A stretch of DNA of 26,957 bases from Tessaracoccus flavescens (GCA_020741375.1 DYZF01000012.1:1-26957), one strand, 5' to 3'. Counted from the first letter of the stretch, positions 1 to 10,391 are shown. Numbers and translations are program-made. The notes: generated by a model not told the origin, from the letters alone.

Positions 1-972
<972 letters not shown>

Positions 973-1662
973 TCAAGCGTCCCACAACGTGCGATAGCGC
1001 CGGATCCGCTCAGGGTCCGGCGCTTCGCCGTATCCGGCCCAGAATGCGTCCTCGTGGCCCGGCCCGAAGTTCCACTCCAGCGACCACGAGGCGATCGCCA
1101 GGTCTGCCCAGCGGTCCGCAACGCCCAGATCGCCCATGTCGACGTGGCCGACGAAGGCACCGTCGTCGCTGAGGATGGTGTTGGGAGCGCAGGCATCACC
1201 GTGCGTGATGACGAGCACGTCGACGTCGTCTTGGCATCCGATCCACTCGGCCGGGCCGAAGGGGCAGTCGGCCGGATCGAGGCTGTGCAGCCGCGCGTAG
1301 CCCTCACCGATCGCGAAGGCGGCGCGGCCCGGGTCCAGCTGCCAGCGGTCGGCCACCGCATTGCCGCCGACGAGCGCTCCGGTGACGATCAGCCAGCCGT
1401 CGGCGGTCTCTTCGTAGTCGAACATACGTGGGGAGGGGTGCCGGCTGGACAGCCAGCTCAGGCGCTCGGCCTCGGGTTCGAGATCGTCCGGGCTCCACTT
1501 CGCGAACAGATCCTTCGCGTCGTCGCTGACCAAGCGCGCGGTGATGCCGCCCACCCCGTTGCGCCAGACAAGCTCGGCCACGCGACGCCCATGGGCGGCC
1601 GCCCACTCGGCGATGGGGGCGGGTACCGGCGTGCCGGGAGGGGGAGGAGCAGCAAGCGACAT
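973..1662 (-). CDS. APH(3')-like aminoglycoside phosphotransferase family kinase, compact form
   Basis: This 229-residue kinase-fold protein closely follows the APH(3') pattern. It has the N-lobe lysine in LFAKW (K55) and its partner glutamate in EAERLSWL (E65), then LHSLDPADCPF (125-135), the catalytic loop HGDACAPN (D156, N161), the metal-binding VDMGDLGVADR (D175), and a C-terminal end YRTLWDA. APH(3')-II enzymes are about 264 residues. Here the stretch between LDPADCPF and HGD is about 18 residues instead of over 50, so most of the helical insertion that helps form the aminoglycoside pocket is absent. All phosphotransfer residues remain, so it is probably an active kinase, but aminoglycoside resistance is only inferred. 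The start ATG at 1662 is favoured because a TAGGAT box ends 7 nt before it. It is divergent from dxr. Confidence 0.88.
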   Translation of the reverse strand: MSLAAPPPPGTPVPAPIAEWAAAHGRRVAELVWRNGVGGITARLVSDDAKDLFAKWSPDDLEPEAERLSWLSSRHPSPRMFDYEETADGWLIVTGALVGGNAVADRWQLDPGRAAFAIGEGYARLHSLDPADCPFGPAEWIGCQDDVDVLVITHGDACAPNTILSDDGAFVGHVDMGDLGVADRWADLAIASWSLEWNFGPGHEDAFWAGYGEAPDPERIRRYRTLWDA

Positions 1663-1669
1663 GTCCACG

Positions 1670-1675
1670 ATCCTA
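1670..1675 (-). promoter_or_regulatory. -10 box of a leaderless APH-like transcript
   Basis: TAGGAT on the minus strand is followed by exactly 7 nt and then the ATG at 1662. There is no Shine-Dalgarno sequence in those 7 nt, so transcription probably starts at the A of the start codon. Confidence 0.6.
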
Positions 1676-1693
1676 GGCAGAGCGGCCAAGACA

Positions 1694-1699
1694 TAGACT
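1694..1699 (+). promoter_or_regulatory. -10 box of a leaderless dxr transcript
   Basis: TAGACT is followed by 6 nt and the GTG at 1706. It shares a 43-bp divergent interval with the TAGGAT box of the kinase gene. Its position favours GTG 1706 over GTG 1700 as the translation start. Confidence 0.6.
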
Positions 1700-1705
1700 G
1701 TGCCG

Positions 1706-2908
1706 GTGCGAAACATCGTTCTGCTCGGCAGCACCGGCTCGATCGGTACCCAGACCCTCGACGTGATCTCGTCCCGCCGCGACCAGTTCTCGGTGGTCGG
1801 GCTGTCGGCGTCGGGTGGCAACATCGAGTTGCTGGCCAGCCAGATCCTGGAGTTCCGCCCGGCGGTGGTGGCGCTGGCCAAGGCGAGCGCCGCCCGCGAC
1901 CTGCAAGCCGCACTGTACGCCCAAGCCGACGAGCGAGGCTGGAATCAAGGGGAGTACCAGCTTCCGAAGCTGCTGTTGGGCCCCGACGCGTCCACCCAGT
2001 TGGCCGGCCACCCGTGCGACGTCGTGCTGAACGCCATCACGGGAGCGGCCGGCCTGGGCCCCACGCTGGCCGCGCTGAAGGCCGGGGCCACGCTGGCGCT
2101 GGCCAACAAGGAATCCCTCGTCATCGGGGGGCGCCTGGTCACCGACGCCGCCCAGCCGGGCCAGATCGTCGCCGTCGACTCGGAGCACTCTGCGTTCGCG
2201 CAGGCGCTGCGCTCCGGACGTGCCGACGAGGTGCGTCGCCTCATCCTCACCGCCTCCGGGGGGCCGTTTCGCGGCCGCACCCGCGACGAGCTGGGCGACG
2301 TGACGCCGCAGCAGGCGATGGCCCACCCCACGTGGGACATGGGGCGCGTCATCACCATCAACTCGTCCACGCTGGTCAACAAGGGCCTCGAGCTCATTGA
2401 GGCCGCGCTGCTCTATGGAGTGGCCTTCGACGACATCGTCGTGACAGTGCACCCGCAATCGGTCATCCACTCCATGGTCGAATTCCACGACGGCTCCACC
2501 ATCGCGCAGGCGTCGCCGCCGGACATGCGGCTGCCGATCGGCATCGCCCTCACCTGGCCGGAGCGCTTGGCCGATGCTGCCGCCCCGTGCGACTGGACCA
2601 CCGCTGCCACGTGGACGTTCGAGCCCCTCGACAACGCCACCTTCCCCGCCGTCGAGCTCGCTCGCCGGGCAGGCAAGGCCGCCGGCACCGCTCCTGCCGT
2701 CTACAACGCCGCCAACGAGGCCTGCGTCGATGCGTTCTGGGAGGGGCGCATCGGCTTCCTCGATATCACCCGCATCATCGAGCAATGCGTCGACGAGCAC
2801 CTCGCTGACGGGCACGTGGCCGACCCGGACCTGACCGTCGACGCCGTCCTCGCGGCCGACCAGTGGGGGCGCGCCCGGGCGGCCGAGATCGCGGGGCTGC
2901 CCGCATGA
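1706..2908 (+). CDS. dxr: 1-deoxy-D-xylulose 5-phosphate reductoisomerase
   Basis: Dxr (IspC) converts 1-deoxy-D-xylulose 5-phosphate to 2-C-methyl-D-erythritol 4-phosphate using NADPH, the first committed step of the MEP isoprenoid pathway. The protein is 400 residues from GTG 1706 (402 from GTG 1700), normal for the family. An N-terminal GSTGSIG NADPH-binding motif sits near residues 7-13. NKESLV and the metal/substrate-binding DSEHSA, TASGGPF and NKGLELIEA segments follow, all characteristic. The start at 1706 is chosen because it lies 6 nt after a TAGACT box, as expected for a leaderless mRNA. Its stop overlaps the next start in ATGA (2905-2908), so it is translationally coupled to rip1. 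Confidence 0.97.
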   Translation: MRNIVLLGSTGSIGTQTLDVISSRRDQFSVVGLSASGGNIELLASQILEFRPAVVALAKASAARDLQAALYAQADERGWNQGEYQLPKLLLGPDASTQLAGHPCDVVLNAITGAAGLGPTLAALKAGATLALANKESLVIGGRLVTDAAQPGQIVAVDSEHSAFAQALRSGRADEVRRLILTASGGPFRGRTRDELGDVTPQQAMAHPTWDMGRVITINSSTLVNKGLELIEAALLYGVAFDDIVVTVHPQSVIHSMVEFHDGSTIAQASPPDMRLPIGIALTWPERLADAAAPCDWTTAATWTFEPLDNATFPAVELARRAGKAAGTAPAVYNAANEACVDAFWEGRIGFLDITRIIEQCVDEHLADGHVADPDLTVDAVLAADQWGRARAAEIAGLPA

Positions 2909-4191
2909 CCGTGGTGCTGACCATTCTGTTCGCGCTGCTCTTCTTCGCGCTCATCATGGTGTCGATCGCCCTGCACGAGGTGGGTCACCTGGTGCCGGCG
3001 AAGTTGTTCGGCGTCAAGGTCACCCAATACTTCGTCGGCTTCGGCAAGACGCTGTGGTCGACGGTGAAGGGTGGCACCGAATATGGCGTCAAGGCCATAC
3101 CTCTGGGCGGCTACGTGAAGCTCGTAGGGATGTACCCGCCGGAGAAGCAGACGGATCGCCCCAAGGGATGGCTGACCCGGATCGCGGATCAGGCCCGCTC
3201 GTTCGAGTACGAGGAGATCACGCCCGCCGACGACGGCCGCCTCTTCTATCAGAAGAAGACGTGGCAGAAGATCATCGTGATGCTGGCCGGCCCGGCCATG
3301 AACATCCTCATCGCGTTCCTGATCTTCCTCGGCATCAACTTCTTCCACGGCGTCTACACGCCCACGCTCACCGTCGAAACGGTGTCCGAGTGCGCGATCC
3401 GCGCCGACCGCCCCGAGCAGACCTGCACGGAGGCGGACCCGCCCACCCCGGCCGCGGCCGCAGGCGTTCAGCCGGGCGACGTGCTGGTCTCGTTCAACGG
3501 CGAGCCGTTGCGCGACTGGGAACACATGGGCGATCTGATCCGCGCCAACCGCGACGGCGAGGCGAGCGTCGTCGTGCAGCGGGCCGACGAACAGGTGACC
3601 CTGCCCACCGTCAACACCGTGCTCAACTACGTGCCGGACCGTCTCGATCCGACGAAGTTCATCGAGGCTGGCTTCTACGGCGTCGCCCCGACCAGCGAGC
3701 TGCGCCGGGGCGGGCCCGTGGCCACCGTCGACCAGATGTGGACCATGACGAAACAGTCGGCGGTTGCGCTGGCCAGCTTCCCCGTCCGCGTCTACAACGT
3801 GGCGGCAGACCTCGTCACCGGCCAGCCGCGCGACGTGAACTCCCCGCTCAGCATCGTCGGGGCCTCCCGCTTCGCCGGCGAGATCGGCACCACCACCGAA
3901 CTCAGCGGACCCGAGAAGGTCGTCACATGGATGTCGCTGCTGGGCTCGGTCAACCTGTTCGTCGCCCTGCTGAATCTGGTGCCACTGCTGCCGCTCGACG
4001 GCGGGCACGTCGCCGGCGCGCTGTACGAGGCCCTCCGCCGGGGGATCGCGCGCCTGCTCGGCCGGCCAGACCCCGGCCCCGTCGATACGGCCAAGGCGCT
4101 GCCCATGACGTACGTCGTGGCGGGCTTCCTCCTCATCGGTGGACTGGTGCTGATCGTCGCCGACATCTTCAGCCCCATTCGCCTGCTGTAA
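2905..4191 (+). CDS. rip1: Site-2 (RIP) zinc metalloprotease, Rip1/RseP family
   Basis: This integral-membrane zinc protease cleaves transmembrane substrates such as anti-sigma factors within the membrane. The 428-residue protein starts with a hydrophobic helix containing the zinc-binding HEVGH (residues 24-28). A PDZ-like domain follows (roughly 165-230, with [14 protein letters not shown]), and then the second active-site motif [12 protein letters not shown] with Asp near residue 365. A last C-terminal membrane helix ends the protein. The start is the ATG that overlaps the dxr stop (ATGA). An upstream in-frame start would add 14 residues inside dxr and is less likely. The dxr-rip1-ispG order is conserved in actinobacteria (Rv2870c-Rv2868c in M. 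tuberculosis). Its substrate here is unknown. Confidence 0.95.
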   Translation: MTVVLTILFALLFFALIMVSIALHEVGHLVPAKLFGVKVTQYFVGFGKTLWSTVKGGTEYGVKAIPLGGYVKLVGMYPPEKQTDRPKGWLTRIADQARSFEYEEITPADDGRLFYQKKTWQKIIVMLAGPAMNILIAFLIFLGINFFHGVYTPTLTVETVSECAIRADRPEQTCTEADPPTPAAAAGVQPGDVLVSFNGEPLRDWEHMGDLIRANRDGEASVVVQRADEQVTLPTVNTVLNYVPDRLDPTKFIEAGFYGVAPTSELRRGGPVATVDQMWTMTKQSAVALASFPVRVYNVAADLVTGQPRDVNSPLSIVGASRFAGEIGTTTELSGPEKVVTWMSLLGSVNLFVALLNLVPLLPLDGGHVAGALYEALRRGIARLLGRPDPGPVDTAKALPMTYVVAGFLLIGGLVLIVADIFSPIRLL

Positions 4192-4210
4192 GCCACAGCC
4201 AATGTGAGAG

Positions 4211-4216
4211 TAAGGT
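4211..4216 (+). promoter_or_regulatory. -10 box upstream of ispG
   Basis: TAAGGT ends 7 nt before ATG 4224. No ribosome-binding sequence is present between the rip1 stop and this ATG, so ispG probably has its own leaderless transcript besides read-through from dxr-rip1. Confidence 0.55.
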
Positions 4217-4223
4217 TGGCGCC

Positions 4224-5366
4224 ATGTCCGTGAACCTCGGTATGCCCGCTGCGCCCGCACCCACGCTCGCCCCCCGTCGCAAGACCCGCCAGATCAAGGT
4301 CGGCAAGGTCATGGTTGGCGGAGACGCCCCGATCAGCGTGCAGTCGATGACCACCACGAAGACCACCGACATCAACGGCACCCTGCAGCAGATCGCCGAG
4401 CTGACCGCCACCGGTTGCGACATCGTGCGCGTCGCGGTGCCCAGCCAGGATGACGCCGAGGCGCTGCCGATCATCGCCATGAAGTCGCAGATCCCCGTGA
4501 TCGCCGACATCCACTTCCAGCCGAAGTACGTGTTCGCGGCCATCGACGCGGGCTGCGCGGCCGTCCGCGTCAACCCCGGCAACATCAAGCAGTTCGACGA
4601 CAAGGTGGCAGAAATCGCCAAGGCGGCCGCGGACGCCGGCGTCAGCCTGCGCATCGGCGTCAACGCCGGCTCCCTCGACAAGCGACTTCTGGCCAAGTAC
4701 GGCGCCCCCACGCCGGAGGCGCTCGTCGAATCCGCGCTGTGGGAGGCCTCGCTGTTCGAAGAGGTCGGTTTCCACGACTTCAAGATCTCGGTGAAGCACA
4801 ACGACCCGGTAGTCATGGTGCGCGCCTACGAGATGCTGAGCGAGAAGTGCCAGTACCCGCTGCACCTCGGCGTGACGGAGGCCGGGCCTGCCTTCCAGGG
4901 CACCATCAAGAGTTCTGTCGCGTTCGGCGCGCTGCTCAGCCAGGGCATCGGCGATACCATCCGCGTGTCGCTCTCTGCCCCGCCGGCGGAGGAGGTCAAG
5001 GTCGGCCTCAAGATCCTCGAATCGCTGAACCTGCGCCCCCGCAAGCTCGACATCGTCTCCTGCCCGTCCTGCGGCCGTGCGCAGGTGGACGTCTACACGC
5101 TCGCTGAAGAGGTCACCAAGGGCCTCGAGGGCATGGAGGCCCCGCTGCGCGTCGCCGTCATGGGCTGCGTCGTCAACGGACCGGGTGAGGCGCGTGAGGC
5201 AGACCTGGGCGTGGCCTCCGGCAATGGCAAGGGCCAGATCTTCGTCAAGGGCGAGGTCATCAAGACCGTGCCGGAGGACGAGATCGTCGAGACGCTGCTC
5301 TTCGAGGCTCGCCGCATCGCAGCTGAAATGGGCGAAGTGGGCTCTCCGCAGGTGTCCGTCTCCTAG
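4224..5366 (+). CDS. ispG: 4-hydroxy-3-methylbut-2-en-1-yl diphosphate synthase (GcpE)
   Basis: IspG reduces MEcPP to HMBPP, the penultimate MEP-pathway step, using a [4Fe-4S] cluster. The protein is 380 residues. The barrel domain opens with [11 protein letters not shown] and [10 protein letters not shown]. The C-terminal iron-sulfur domain shows the expected ligands: CPSC (C280 and C283), then [10 protein letters not shown] with C315 and the fourth ligand E322. The start ATG 4224 lies 7 nt after a TAAGGT box and 32 nt after the rip1 stop. A longer open frame extends upstream but runs through the rip1 coding region and is not used. Placement two genes after dxr puts two MEP enzymes side by side. 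Confidence 0.97.
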   Translation: MSVNLGMPAAPAPTLAPRRKTRQIKVGKVMVGGDAPISVQSMTTTKTTDINGTLQQIAELTATGCDIVRVAVPSQDDAEALPIIAMKSQIPVIADIHFQPKYVFAAIDAGCAAVRVNPGNIKQFDDKVAEIAKAAADAGVSLRIGVNAGSLDKRLLAKYGAPTPEALVESALWEASLFEEVGFHDFKISVKHNDPVVMVRAYEMLSEKCQYPLHLGVTEAGPAFQGTIKSSVAFGALLSQGIGDTIRVSLSAPPAEEVKVGLKILESLNLRPRKLDIVSCPSCGRAQVDVYTLAEEVTKGLEGMEAPLRVAVMGCVVNGPGEAREADLGVASGNGKGQIFVKGEVIKTVPEDEIVETLLFEARRIAAEMGEVGSPQVSVS

Positions 5367-5369
5367 TGT
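5364..5369 (+). promoter_or_regulatory. -10 box overlapping the ispG stop codon
   Basis: TAGTGT uses the ispG stop TAG as its first three bases and ends 7 nt before ATG 5377. This matches the leaderless pattern seen elsewhere in the window. Confidence 0.45.
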
Positions 5370-5376
5370 TGGGCGC

Positions 5377-6210
5377 ATGACTCCCCGGGTGCGCGCGCTG
5401 ACCGCTGCGGACCGCGACGCCACCCTCAACTTCCTCGCCCAGCGGCCCGTCGAGAACCTGTTCCTCGCGTCCAAGGTGGCCACCTTCGGCATCGATCGCC
5501 GTCGGGTGGGGCAGCTCTATGCGTACGAACGCGACGGCGAGATCACCTCCGTCATGCTCGACGGCGGCACCATCTTCGTCGCGGGGTTCGACCCCCACGC
5601 GCTGCCGGCGTTCGTTGGGCAACTGGGCCCGATCCGCCGCTGCAGTTCGATTCTCGGCCCCGCCGTCAGCGTGCTCGGCCTCTTTCTCGGCCTGGCCGAA
5701 CGCTGGAAGGGATCGTGGGGCAACGTCTCCAACGTCCGCAAGCGCCAGCCGTTGATGCTGCTGGAACAGGCCCCCGCCGTCGATCAGGACCCTCGCGTCA
5801 GGCTCCTCACCGAGGACGACTACTCCAGCTATCTCGACGCCTCGGTCCACATGTACACCGACGAGATCGGCAGTTCCCCGTTCAAATACGGGTCCGGCTA
5901 CGAGCGCTTCGTGCTCCAGCGTCTCCGCGACCGCGACGCCTACGGCATCGTCGAGGACGGCAAAGTGATCTTCAAGGCGGACCTCGGCCCCAAATGGGGG
6001 GATCAGGCTCAACTGCAGGGCGTCTGGGTCGACCCCGCGCTGCGGGGCCAAGGGATCAGCGTTCCGGCGTTGTCGGCGATGATGCATCAGGCCATGGACC
6101 GATTCCCTCGAATCAGCCTCTACGTCAACGATTTCAACACGCCCGCCATCCGCTCCTATGAGCACCTCGGCTTCCGTGAGGTGGGGGCACTCGCCACCGT
6201 GCACTACTGA
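5377..6210 (+). CDS. DUF4081 + GNAT-family N-acetyltransferase
   Basis: A 277-residue protein with an N-terminal DUF4081-type region (about 1-110, with NLFLASKV and a glycine-rich beta segment) and a C-terminal GNAT domain. The acetyl-CoA pyrophosphate loop is visible as RGQGIS in the GVWVDPALRGQGIS segment, followed by the YVNDFNTPAIRSYEHLGF C-terminal GNAT signature. Proteins of this type sit directly downstream of ispG in many actinobacteria (Rv2867c in M. tuberculosis). The acceptor substrate is not known. The start ATG 5377 lies 7 nt after a TAGTGT box and 10 nt after the ispG stop. Confidence 0.9.
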   Translation: MTPRVRALTAADRDATLNFLAQRPVENLFLASKVATFGIDRRRVGQLYAYERDGEITSVMLDGGTIFVAGFDPHALPAFVGQLGPIRRCSSILGPAVSVLGLFLGLAERWKGSWGNVSNVRKRQPLMLLEQAPAVDQDPRVRLLTEDDYSSYLDASVHMYTDEIGSSPFKYGSGYERFVLQRLRDRDAYGIVEDGKVIFKADLGPKWGDQAQLQGVWVDPALRGQGISVPALSAMMHQAMDRFPRISLYVNDFNTPAIRSYEHLGFREVGALATVHY

Positions 6211-6226
6211 GCGTCGGCTCGGCCGC

Positions 6227-6232
6227 TAGAGT
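6227..6232 (+). promoter_or_regulatory. -10 box of a leaderless proS transcript
   Basis: TAGAGT is followed by 6 nt and then GTG 6239. There is no Shine-Dalgarno sequence in the gap. Confidence 0.6.
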
Positions 6233-6238
6233 TGGGCC

Positions 6239-8014
6239 GTGATTTCCAAGCTGTCGTCCCTGTTCGTGCGCACCCTCCGCGACGATCCCGCCGATGCCGA
6301 GGTGCCCAGCCACCGTTGGCTCGTGCGTGCCGGCTACATCCGCCGCGCCGCCCCCGGCGTCTACTCGTGGCTGCCGCTCGGCCTCAAGGTGCTGCAGAAG
6401 GTTGAGGCGATCGTCCGCGAGGAGATGGAGGCCATCGGCGCCCAAGAGGTGCGCTTCCCGGCCCTGCTGCCGCGCGAGCCCTACGAGCTGAGCAACCGCT
6501 GGACCGAGTACGGCGACAACCTCTTCCGCGTCGTCGACCGCAAGGGCGCCGACATGCTGCTCGGCCCCACGCACGAGGAAATGTTCACCCTCATGGTCAA
6601 GGACCTGTACAACTCGTACAAGGACCTGCCGCTGTCGCTGTTCCAGATCCAGACGAAGTACCGCGACGAGGCGCGCCCGCGCGCCGGCCTGCTGCGCGGC
6701 CGCGAGTTCGTGATGAAGGATTCCTACTCGTTCGACATCGACGAGGCCGGGCTCGACGCCAGCTATCAGGCCCACCGCCAGGCGTACCAGCGCATCTTCG
6801 AGCGCCTCGGACTGGACTTCGTCATCGTCTCCGCCATGGCGGGCGCGATGGGCGGCTCCAAGTCTGAAGAGTTCCTCGCGATCGCCGAGAACGGCGAGGA
6901 CACCTTCGTCCGCTCTCCCGGCGGCTACGCGGCCAACGTCGAGGCCGTTCGTATCGCGCCCCCGGCGGCGCTGCCCATCGCCGACGCTCCCGCGATGGCC
7001 GTCGTCGACACCCCGGACGCCGGCTCGATCGTCGCCGTCGTCGAGATCCTCAACCGCGACGTGCCCAAGGCCGACGGCGAGTGGACCGGTGCAGACACGC
7101 TCAAGAACGTGCTGTTCAAGGTGACAGATCCCGACGGCACCAGCCGCGCGCTCGCCGTCGGCCTCCCCGGCGACCGCGAGGTGGACGTCAAGCGCCTCGA
7201 GGCGGCTCTGGAGCCCTCGGTGGCTGAGGTGTTCACGGCCGAGGACTTCGCGAAGTACCCCGACCTCGTCGTCGGATTCATCTCCCCGGTCTCCCTCGAC
7301 GGCACCCGCGTGCTCGGCAAGGAATCCGCCACCAAGATTGAGTACCTCGTCGACCCGCGCGTCGTCGAGGGCACGTACTGGGCCACCGGCGCCAACGAGA
7401 AGGACAAGCACCTCACCGGCGTCACCGCAGGTCGCGACTTCACCGCCGACGGTGTCCTCGACGTCGCCGACGTGCGCGAGGGCGACCCGGCCCCCGACGG
7501 CTCGGGCGGGCTGACGCTGGCCCGCGGCATGGAGATGGGCCACATCTTCCAGCTGGGCCGCAAGTACGCCGAGGCTCTGGGGCTGAAGGTGCTCGATCAG
7601 AACGGCAAGCTCGTCACGGTGACGATGGGCTCCTACGGCGTGGGAGTTTCGCGCGCGGTAGCGGCCGTCGCGGAGGCGACCTGCGACGACAAGGGCCTCA
7701 GCTGGCCGCTGGCGCTCGCGCCGTACCAGGTGCAGATCCTCGCCACCGGTAAGGATGAAGCCATCTTCGCGACGGCGGAAGAGATCGCCGAAGCGCTCTC
7801 TGACAAGGGTCTCGACGTGCTCTACGACGACCGCAAGGCCAGCCCCGGCGTCAAGTTCGCCGACTCGGAGATCATGGGCATGCCGCTGGTGCTGGTCGTC
7901 GGTCGAGGCTTGGCCGACGGTGTCGTGGAGCTGCGTGTGCGGGCCACGGGCGAGAAGCGCGAGATTCCGGTCGGCGACGCGGTCGCGGAACTGCTGGCCG
8001 CCGCCGGACGCTAA
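6239..8014 (+). CDS. proS: Prolyl-tRNA synthetase, bacterial type with editing insertion
   Basis: ProS charges tRNA-Pro with proline. The 591-residue length fits the bacterial (ProRS type 1) architecture. The N-terminal class II catalytic region has [25 protein letters not shown] and motif 2 [16 protein letters not shown]. An insertion domain of the YbaK/editing type lies at about residues 220-400. The catalytic core then resumes with motif 3 ([14 protein letters not shown]), and the anticodon-binding domain (APYQVQIL...[20 protein letters not shown]) ends the protein. The start is GTG 6239, 6 nt after a TAGAGT box. Its TAA stop overlaps the stop codon of the convergent membrane-protein gene. 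Confidence 0.97.
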   Translation: MISKLSSLFVRTLRDDPADAEVPSHRWLVRAGYIRRAAPGVYSWLPLGLKVLQKVEAIVREEMEAIGAQEVRFPALLPREPYELSNRWTEYGDNLFRVVDRKGADMLLGPTHEEMFTLMVKDLYNSYKDLPLSLFQIQTKYRDEARPRAGLLRGREFVMKDSYSFDIDEAGLDASYQAHRQAYQRIFERLGLDFVIVSAMAGAMGGSKSEEFLAIAENGEDTFVRSPGGYAANVEAVRIAPPAALPIADAPAMAVVDTPDAGSIVAVVEILNRDVPKADGEWTGADTLKNVLFKVTDPDGTSRALAVGLPGDREVDVKRLEAALEPSVAEVFTAEDFAKYPDLVVGFISPVSLDGTRVLGKESATKIEYLVDPRVVEGTYWATGANEKDKHLTGVTAGRDFTADGVLDVADVREGDPAPDGSGGLTLARGMEMGHIFQLGRKYAEALGLKVLDQNGKLVTVTMGSYGVGVSRAVAAVAEATCDDKGLSWPLALAPYQVQILATGKDEAIFATAEEIAEALSDKGLDVLYDDRKASPGVKFADSEIMGMPLVLVVGRGLADGVVELRVRATGEKREIPVGDAVAELLAAAGR

Positions 8015-8451
8015 GGCGCGTCGACGCGATCTGGGAGGGCGGGCTGGGCGGCCAGCCACCCACAGATCGCGCCGGCCAAGGCCAACACCACCGGCACCCA
8101 TGCGAGCAGCGTGCCGAGCCCGAAGATGAACACGCCGATCAGCACCAACCCGACGCCGACGCCGGACCAGATCGCCACCTGGACTCGCGGCCGCTTGACG
8201 ATCAACTGGTAGATCGAGATGGCCGCCGCGACCGCGATGGCGATGGCTCCCAAGAACGGGAAGAAGCCGCCGTAGCCGGGCAGTAGGGGACTGAACCAAC
8301 TGTGGAGCGTTGTGTGGGTGGCCGGCGCACCGTCCTCACCGGTGACGCCCCAGATCATGGGGTAGGTGGGCGCGATCATGAGGCCGGTGGCCGCCACCAG
8401 CGACGCCGTCGTGGCGAACTGCAGGCCTCGGCGGGTGTCGGCCGCACTCAT
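8011..8451 (-). CDS. Four-helix membrane protein, paralogue A (unknown function)
   Basis: Not assigned to a named family. The 146-residue protein has four predicted transmembrane helices (about 12-34, 63-85, 92-115 and 117-138). It is clearly paralogous to the gene just upstream: both begin MSAA, share APTYP after the first helix, an H-x4-SWF-x-P loop ([12 protein letters not shown] here) and end near PALPD. The start ATG overlaps the upstream gene's stop in ATGA (8448-8451), so the two are translationally coupled. The stop at 8011-8013 overlaps the proS stop. Membrane proteins occur between proS and rimP in mycobacteria too (Rv2843), so the location may be old. Possible roles, such as partners of the operon's DUF4439 lipoprotein, are inference. 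Confidence 0.85.
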   Translation of the reverse strand: MSAADTRRGLQFATTASLVAATGLMIAPTYPMIWGVTGEDGAPATHTTLHSWFSPLLPGYGGFFPFLGAIAIAVAAAISIYQLIVKRPRVQVAIWSGVGVGLVLIGVFIFGLGTLLAWVPVVLALAGAICGWLAAQPALPDRVDAP

Positions 8452-8894
8452 GGGCGGGCTTGATGGTCCGGCAGCGCCGGACGATTGGCGAAGCGCCAGC
8501 ACACCGACGCGATCGCCGTCGCCAAAACGACGCCGGCACCGAGCACGCTGTGCCTGCCCGCGAAGAGGGCCAGCGCGAAGACGGCCAGCAGGGTGGCGAT
8601 CGCCGACCACACGAACGGGGCGCCGATGACGGGGCGTCCGCCGACGGACTTGCCCAGATAGCGCAGCACCCCGGCGATCGCGGCAATCACGGCGGCGGTA
8701 CCGGCGATCGGCGCAAGCCAACTGCCGCCCCCGAACAGGACCGGCGCGAACCATGACTGCATGGACGAGTGCACCTGATCGGGGCCCTCGGCGTAGGCGA
8801 AGGGGTACGTCGGGGCGACCGCGAGGACGACTGCGGCCAGCGACGACACCAGGCCCCCGATGAGCCATCCCTTGAAGGAGGTGGCGGCGCTCAT
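8448..8894 (-). CDS. Four-helix membrane protein, paralogue B (unknown function)
   Basis: A 148-residue integral-membrane protein with four hydrophobic segments and short polar loops. It is homologous to the downstream gene: APTYP after helix 1, HSSMQSWFAPVL loop, PALPD near the C-terminus. The ATG is part of an ATGA overlap with the upstream lipoprotein gene (8891-8894), and its own stop overlaps the start of paralogue A in the same way. No catalytic motif is visible. The two genes look like an ancient tandem duplication, since identity is confined to a few positions. Confidence 0.85.
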   Translation of the reverse strand: MSAATSFKGWLIGGLVSSLAAVVLAVAPTYPFAYAEGPDQVHSSMQSWFAPVLFGGGSWLAPIAGTAAVIAAIAGVLRYLGKSVGGRPVIGAPFVWSAIATLLAVFALALFAGRHSVLGAGVVLATAIASVCWRFANRPALPDHQARP

Positions 8895-9820
8895 GCGACC
8901 CACCCCGGCCAGTGGGGGAGCGGAGCGCCCAGCGCCTGAACGGCGCCGACCTGATCCAGCATCCGCTGCCGCCAGATGGGGTTGCTGTCCGCGGACACCA
9001 GACGCGCATATCCGTTCAAGAGGTTCTGTTCCAACACAGCCCACCCTTCCCTGATCGACTCGACGGTGTTCATGGCCGTCGGCAGTTCGAACGCCGCGGG
9101 TTGCGCGGGAGGTTCTCCTGTCAGGAGGCCGCGCAACTCGTTGCGGCGACGTTTCACTGCCGACAATCTATCCGTGCCGAGGCTCCTCAGGGGATCCTTT
9201 CGGGGGAGTCGGCCGATGCCGACGTCGTAGCCGTAGATGAGGGCCCACGCATGGCCCAATGCGATCGGCGCCGACGCGGCGATGGTCGTCGGCTGCATCC
9301 GGCGGGGCGCCGCCTCGCCGGCGATGGGCGCCGCGACGGGGCGCTTGAGCGCGAGTGTCGCCGTCGCTGCTGATGCGAGGAGCAGCCGCAGGTCTGAGCC
9401 GTCCTGCGCCGCTCCCGCTGCGTTGAGCGCCGCTGTCGTGGCGTCGACCTGGGCTCCCAGCGAAGAATCGTCCAGTGTGGCCGCAGTGGGAGGCGTGCTC
9501 AGTGGTGGGAACTGATCCTGAGGTTCGGCGGACAATGGATCCGGCACCATCAGCCGACTCAGGTGCGCCTCGCACTGCTGCTGCGCGGCCTCGATCCACA
9601 CTGGACCAGCCGCGAAATCCGGGGCTGCAACCGCCCCCAGCGTGGCGCGCAAGGCAGTGACGGCGCTCGCCGCTGCTGCAACAAGTGGATCCTGCACGGG
9701 CGGTTCCGGTTCGGGCGGCGTTGGTGCCACGGCGGGTCGTCCATTGACCACGGGGCTCGTGGCGCAGCCCGCGAGACCGAGGGTCATGGCGGCGAGCGCA
9801 AGGCGTCGGGTCACGGGCAT
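8891..9820 (-). CDS. DUF4439 ferritin-like lipoprotein
   Basis: A 309-residue exported lipoprotein. The N-terminus has positive charges (VTRR), a hydrophobic stretch and a lipobox LAGC with the lipid-modified cysteine at residue 19, followed by a proline-rich linker (about 25-42). The body is alanine-rich and helical. The last 140 residues contain ALGHAWALIYGYDVGIGRL and a long helix pattern typical of the DUF4439 ferritin-like domain, also found beside proS/rimP in mycobacteria (Rv2844). Whether it binds metal is unknown. It heads a three-gene operon with 4-bp overlaps. ATG 9820 lies 7 nt after a TAACCT box, supporting this start. Confidence 0.85.
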   Translation of the reverse strand: MPVTRRLALAAMTLGLAGCATSPVVNGRPAVAPTPPEPEPPVQDPLVAAAASAVTALRATLGAVAAPDFAAGPVWIEAAQQQCEAHLSRLMVPDPLSAEPQDQFPPLSTPPTAATLDDSSLGAQVDATTAALNAAGAAQDGSDLRLLLASAATATLALKRPVAAPIAGEAAPRRMQPTTIAASAPIALGHAWALIYGYDVGIGRLPRKDPLRSLGTDRLSAVKRRRNELRGLLTGEPPAQPAAFELPTAMNTVESIREGWAVLEQNLLNGYARLVSADSNPIWRQRMLDQVGAVQALGAPLPHWPGWVA

Positions 9821-9827
9821 GGGTTAC

Positions 9828-9833
9828 AGGTTA
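9828..9833 (-). promoter_or_regulatory. -10 box of the leaderless DUF4439 operon
   Basis: TAACCT on the minus strand ends 7 nt before ATG 9820. The same bases overlap the likely -35 region (TTAGTC, 9831-9836) of the divergent rimP promoter, so the two promoters may compete. Confidence 0.55.
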
Positions 9834-9854
9834 GTCGGCGCCCCGCCGGGCGAC

Positions 9855-9860
9855 TATGCT
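9855..9860 (+). promoter_or_regulatory. -10 box of the rimP-nusA promoter
   Basis: TATGCT lies about 45 nt upstream of the rimP start, with a weak -35 (TTAGTC) 18 bp before it. Unlike many genes in this window, the transcript would have a leader of about 40 nt with a good AAGGAG at 9893-9898. Confidence 0.55.
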
Positions 9861-9905
9861 GGGGACTTCACAATTTGGCGATACAACCGGATAAGGAGCC
9901 GAGAG

Positions 9906-10391
9906 ATGCAAGATCAGCAACTTGCCGCAGTGATCGAACCGATCCTTGCCTCGCATGGGCTGGAACTCGATAGCCTCGAGGTCACTCCGCTCGGCAAGCG
10001 ATCTGTCCTGCGGATCACCGTCGATGGCGACGGCCCCAAGGGTCGCGGACCGCTCCTCGACGACATCGCCGCCGCCTCATCGGCCCTGTCGGCCGCCCTG
10101 GACGAGAGCACCGCCGTCGGCAACAACCCCTACACGCTCGAAGTCAGCTCACGCGGCGTCAGCAAGCCGCTGACCGAAGCCAAGCATTTCCGCCGAAACG
10201 CCACCCGCTTGGTGAAGCTGTGGATCGCAGAGCGTGAAGTCACCGGCCGCATCGTGGATGTCTCCGACGATGAGGTCACGCTCGACGTGAAGGGCGCCAC
10301 CCGCACCTTCGCGCTCAGCGACATCAAGAAGGCAGTCGTTCAGGTGGAGATGAACCGCTCCGTCAGCGACGACGAGGACGAGGAGAACTAG
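9906..10391 (+). CDS. rimP: Ribosome maturation factor RimP
   Basis: RimP assists assembly of the 30S subunit. The 161-residue protein has the two-domain RimP layout. The N-terminal alpha/beta domain carries [22 protein letters not shown], and the motif [14 protein letters not shown] (about 77-90) is the RimP signature. The C-terminal SH3-like beta-barrel ends in a strongly acidic tail (SDDEDEEN). ATG 9906 is preceded by AAGGAG at 7 nt spacing, and an upstream in-frame extension would overlap the divergent lipoprotein gene. nusA starts 2 nt after its stop, the classical rimP-nusA pairing. Confidence 0.95.
   Translation: MQDQQLAAVIEPILASHGLELDSLEVTPLGKRSVLRITVDGDGPKGRGPLLDDIAAASSALSAALDESTAVGNNPYTLEVSSRGVSKPLTEAKHFRRNATRLVKLWIAEREVTGRIVDVSDDEVTLDVKGATRTFALSDIKKAVVQVEMNRSVSDDEDEEN

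Noticed and set aside
973..1662. Mobile resistance cassette carrying the APH-like gene
   Set aside because: No transposase, inverted repeats or attC-like site flank it, and codon use matches the neighbours.
2701..4260. Long antisense frame over dxr/rip1
   Set aside because: Shadow of rip1; no recognisable motif, no ribosome-binding site, and it crosses a confirmed ATGA gene junction.
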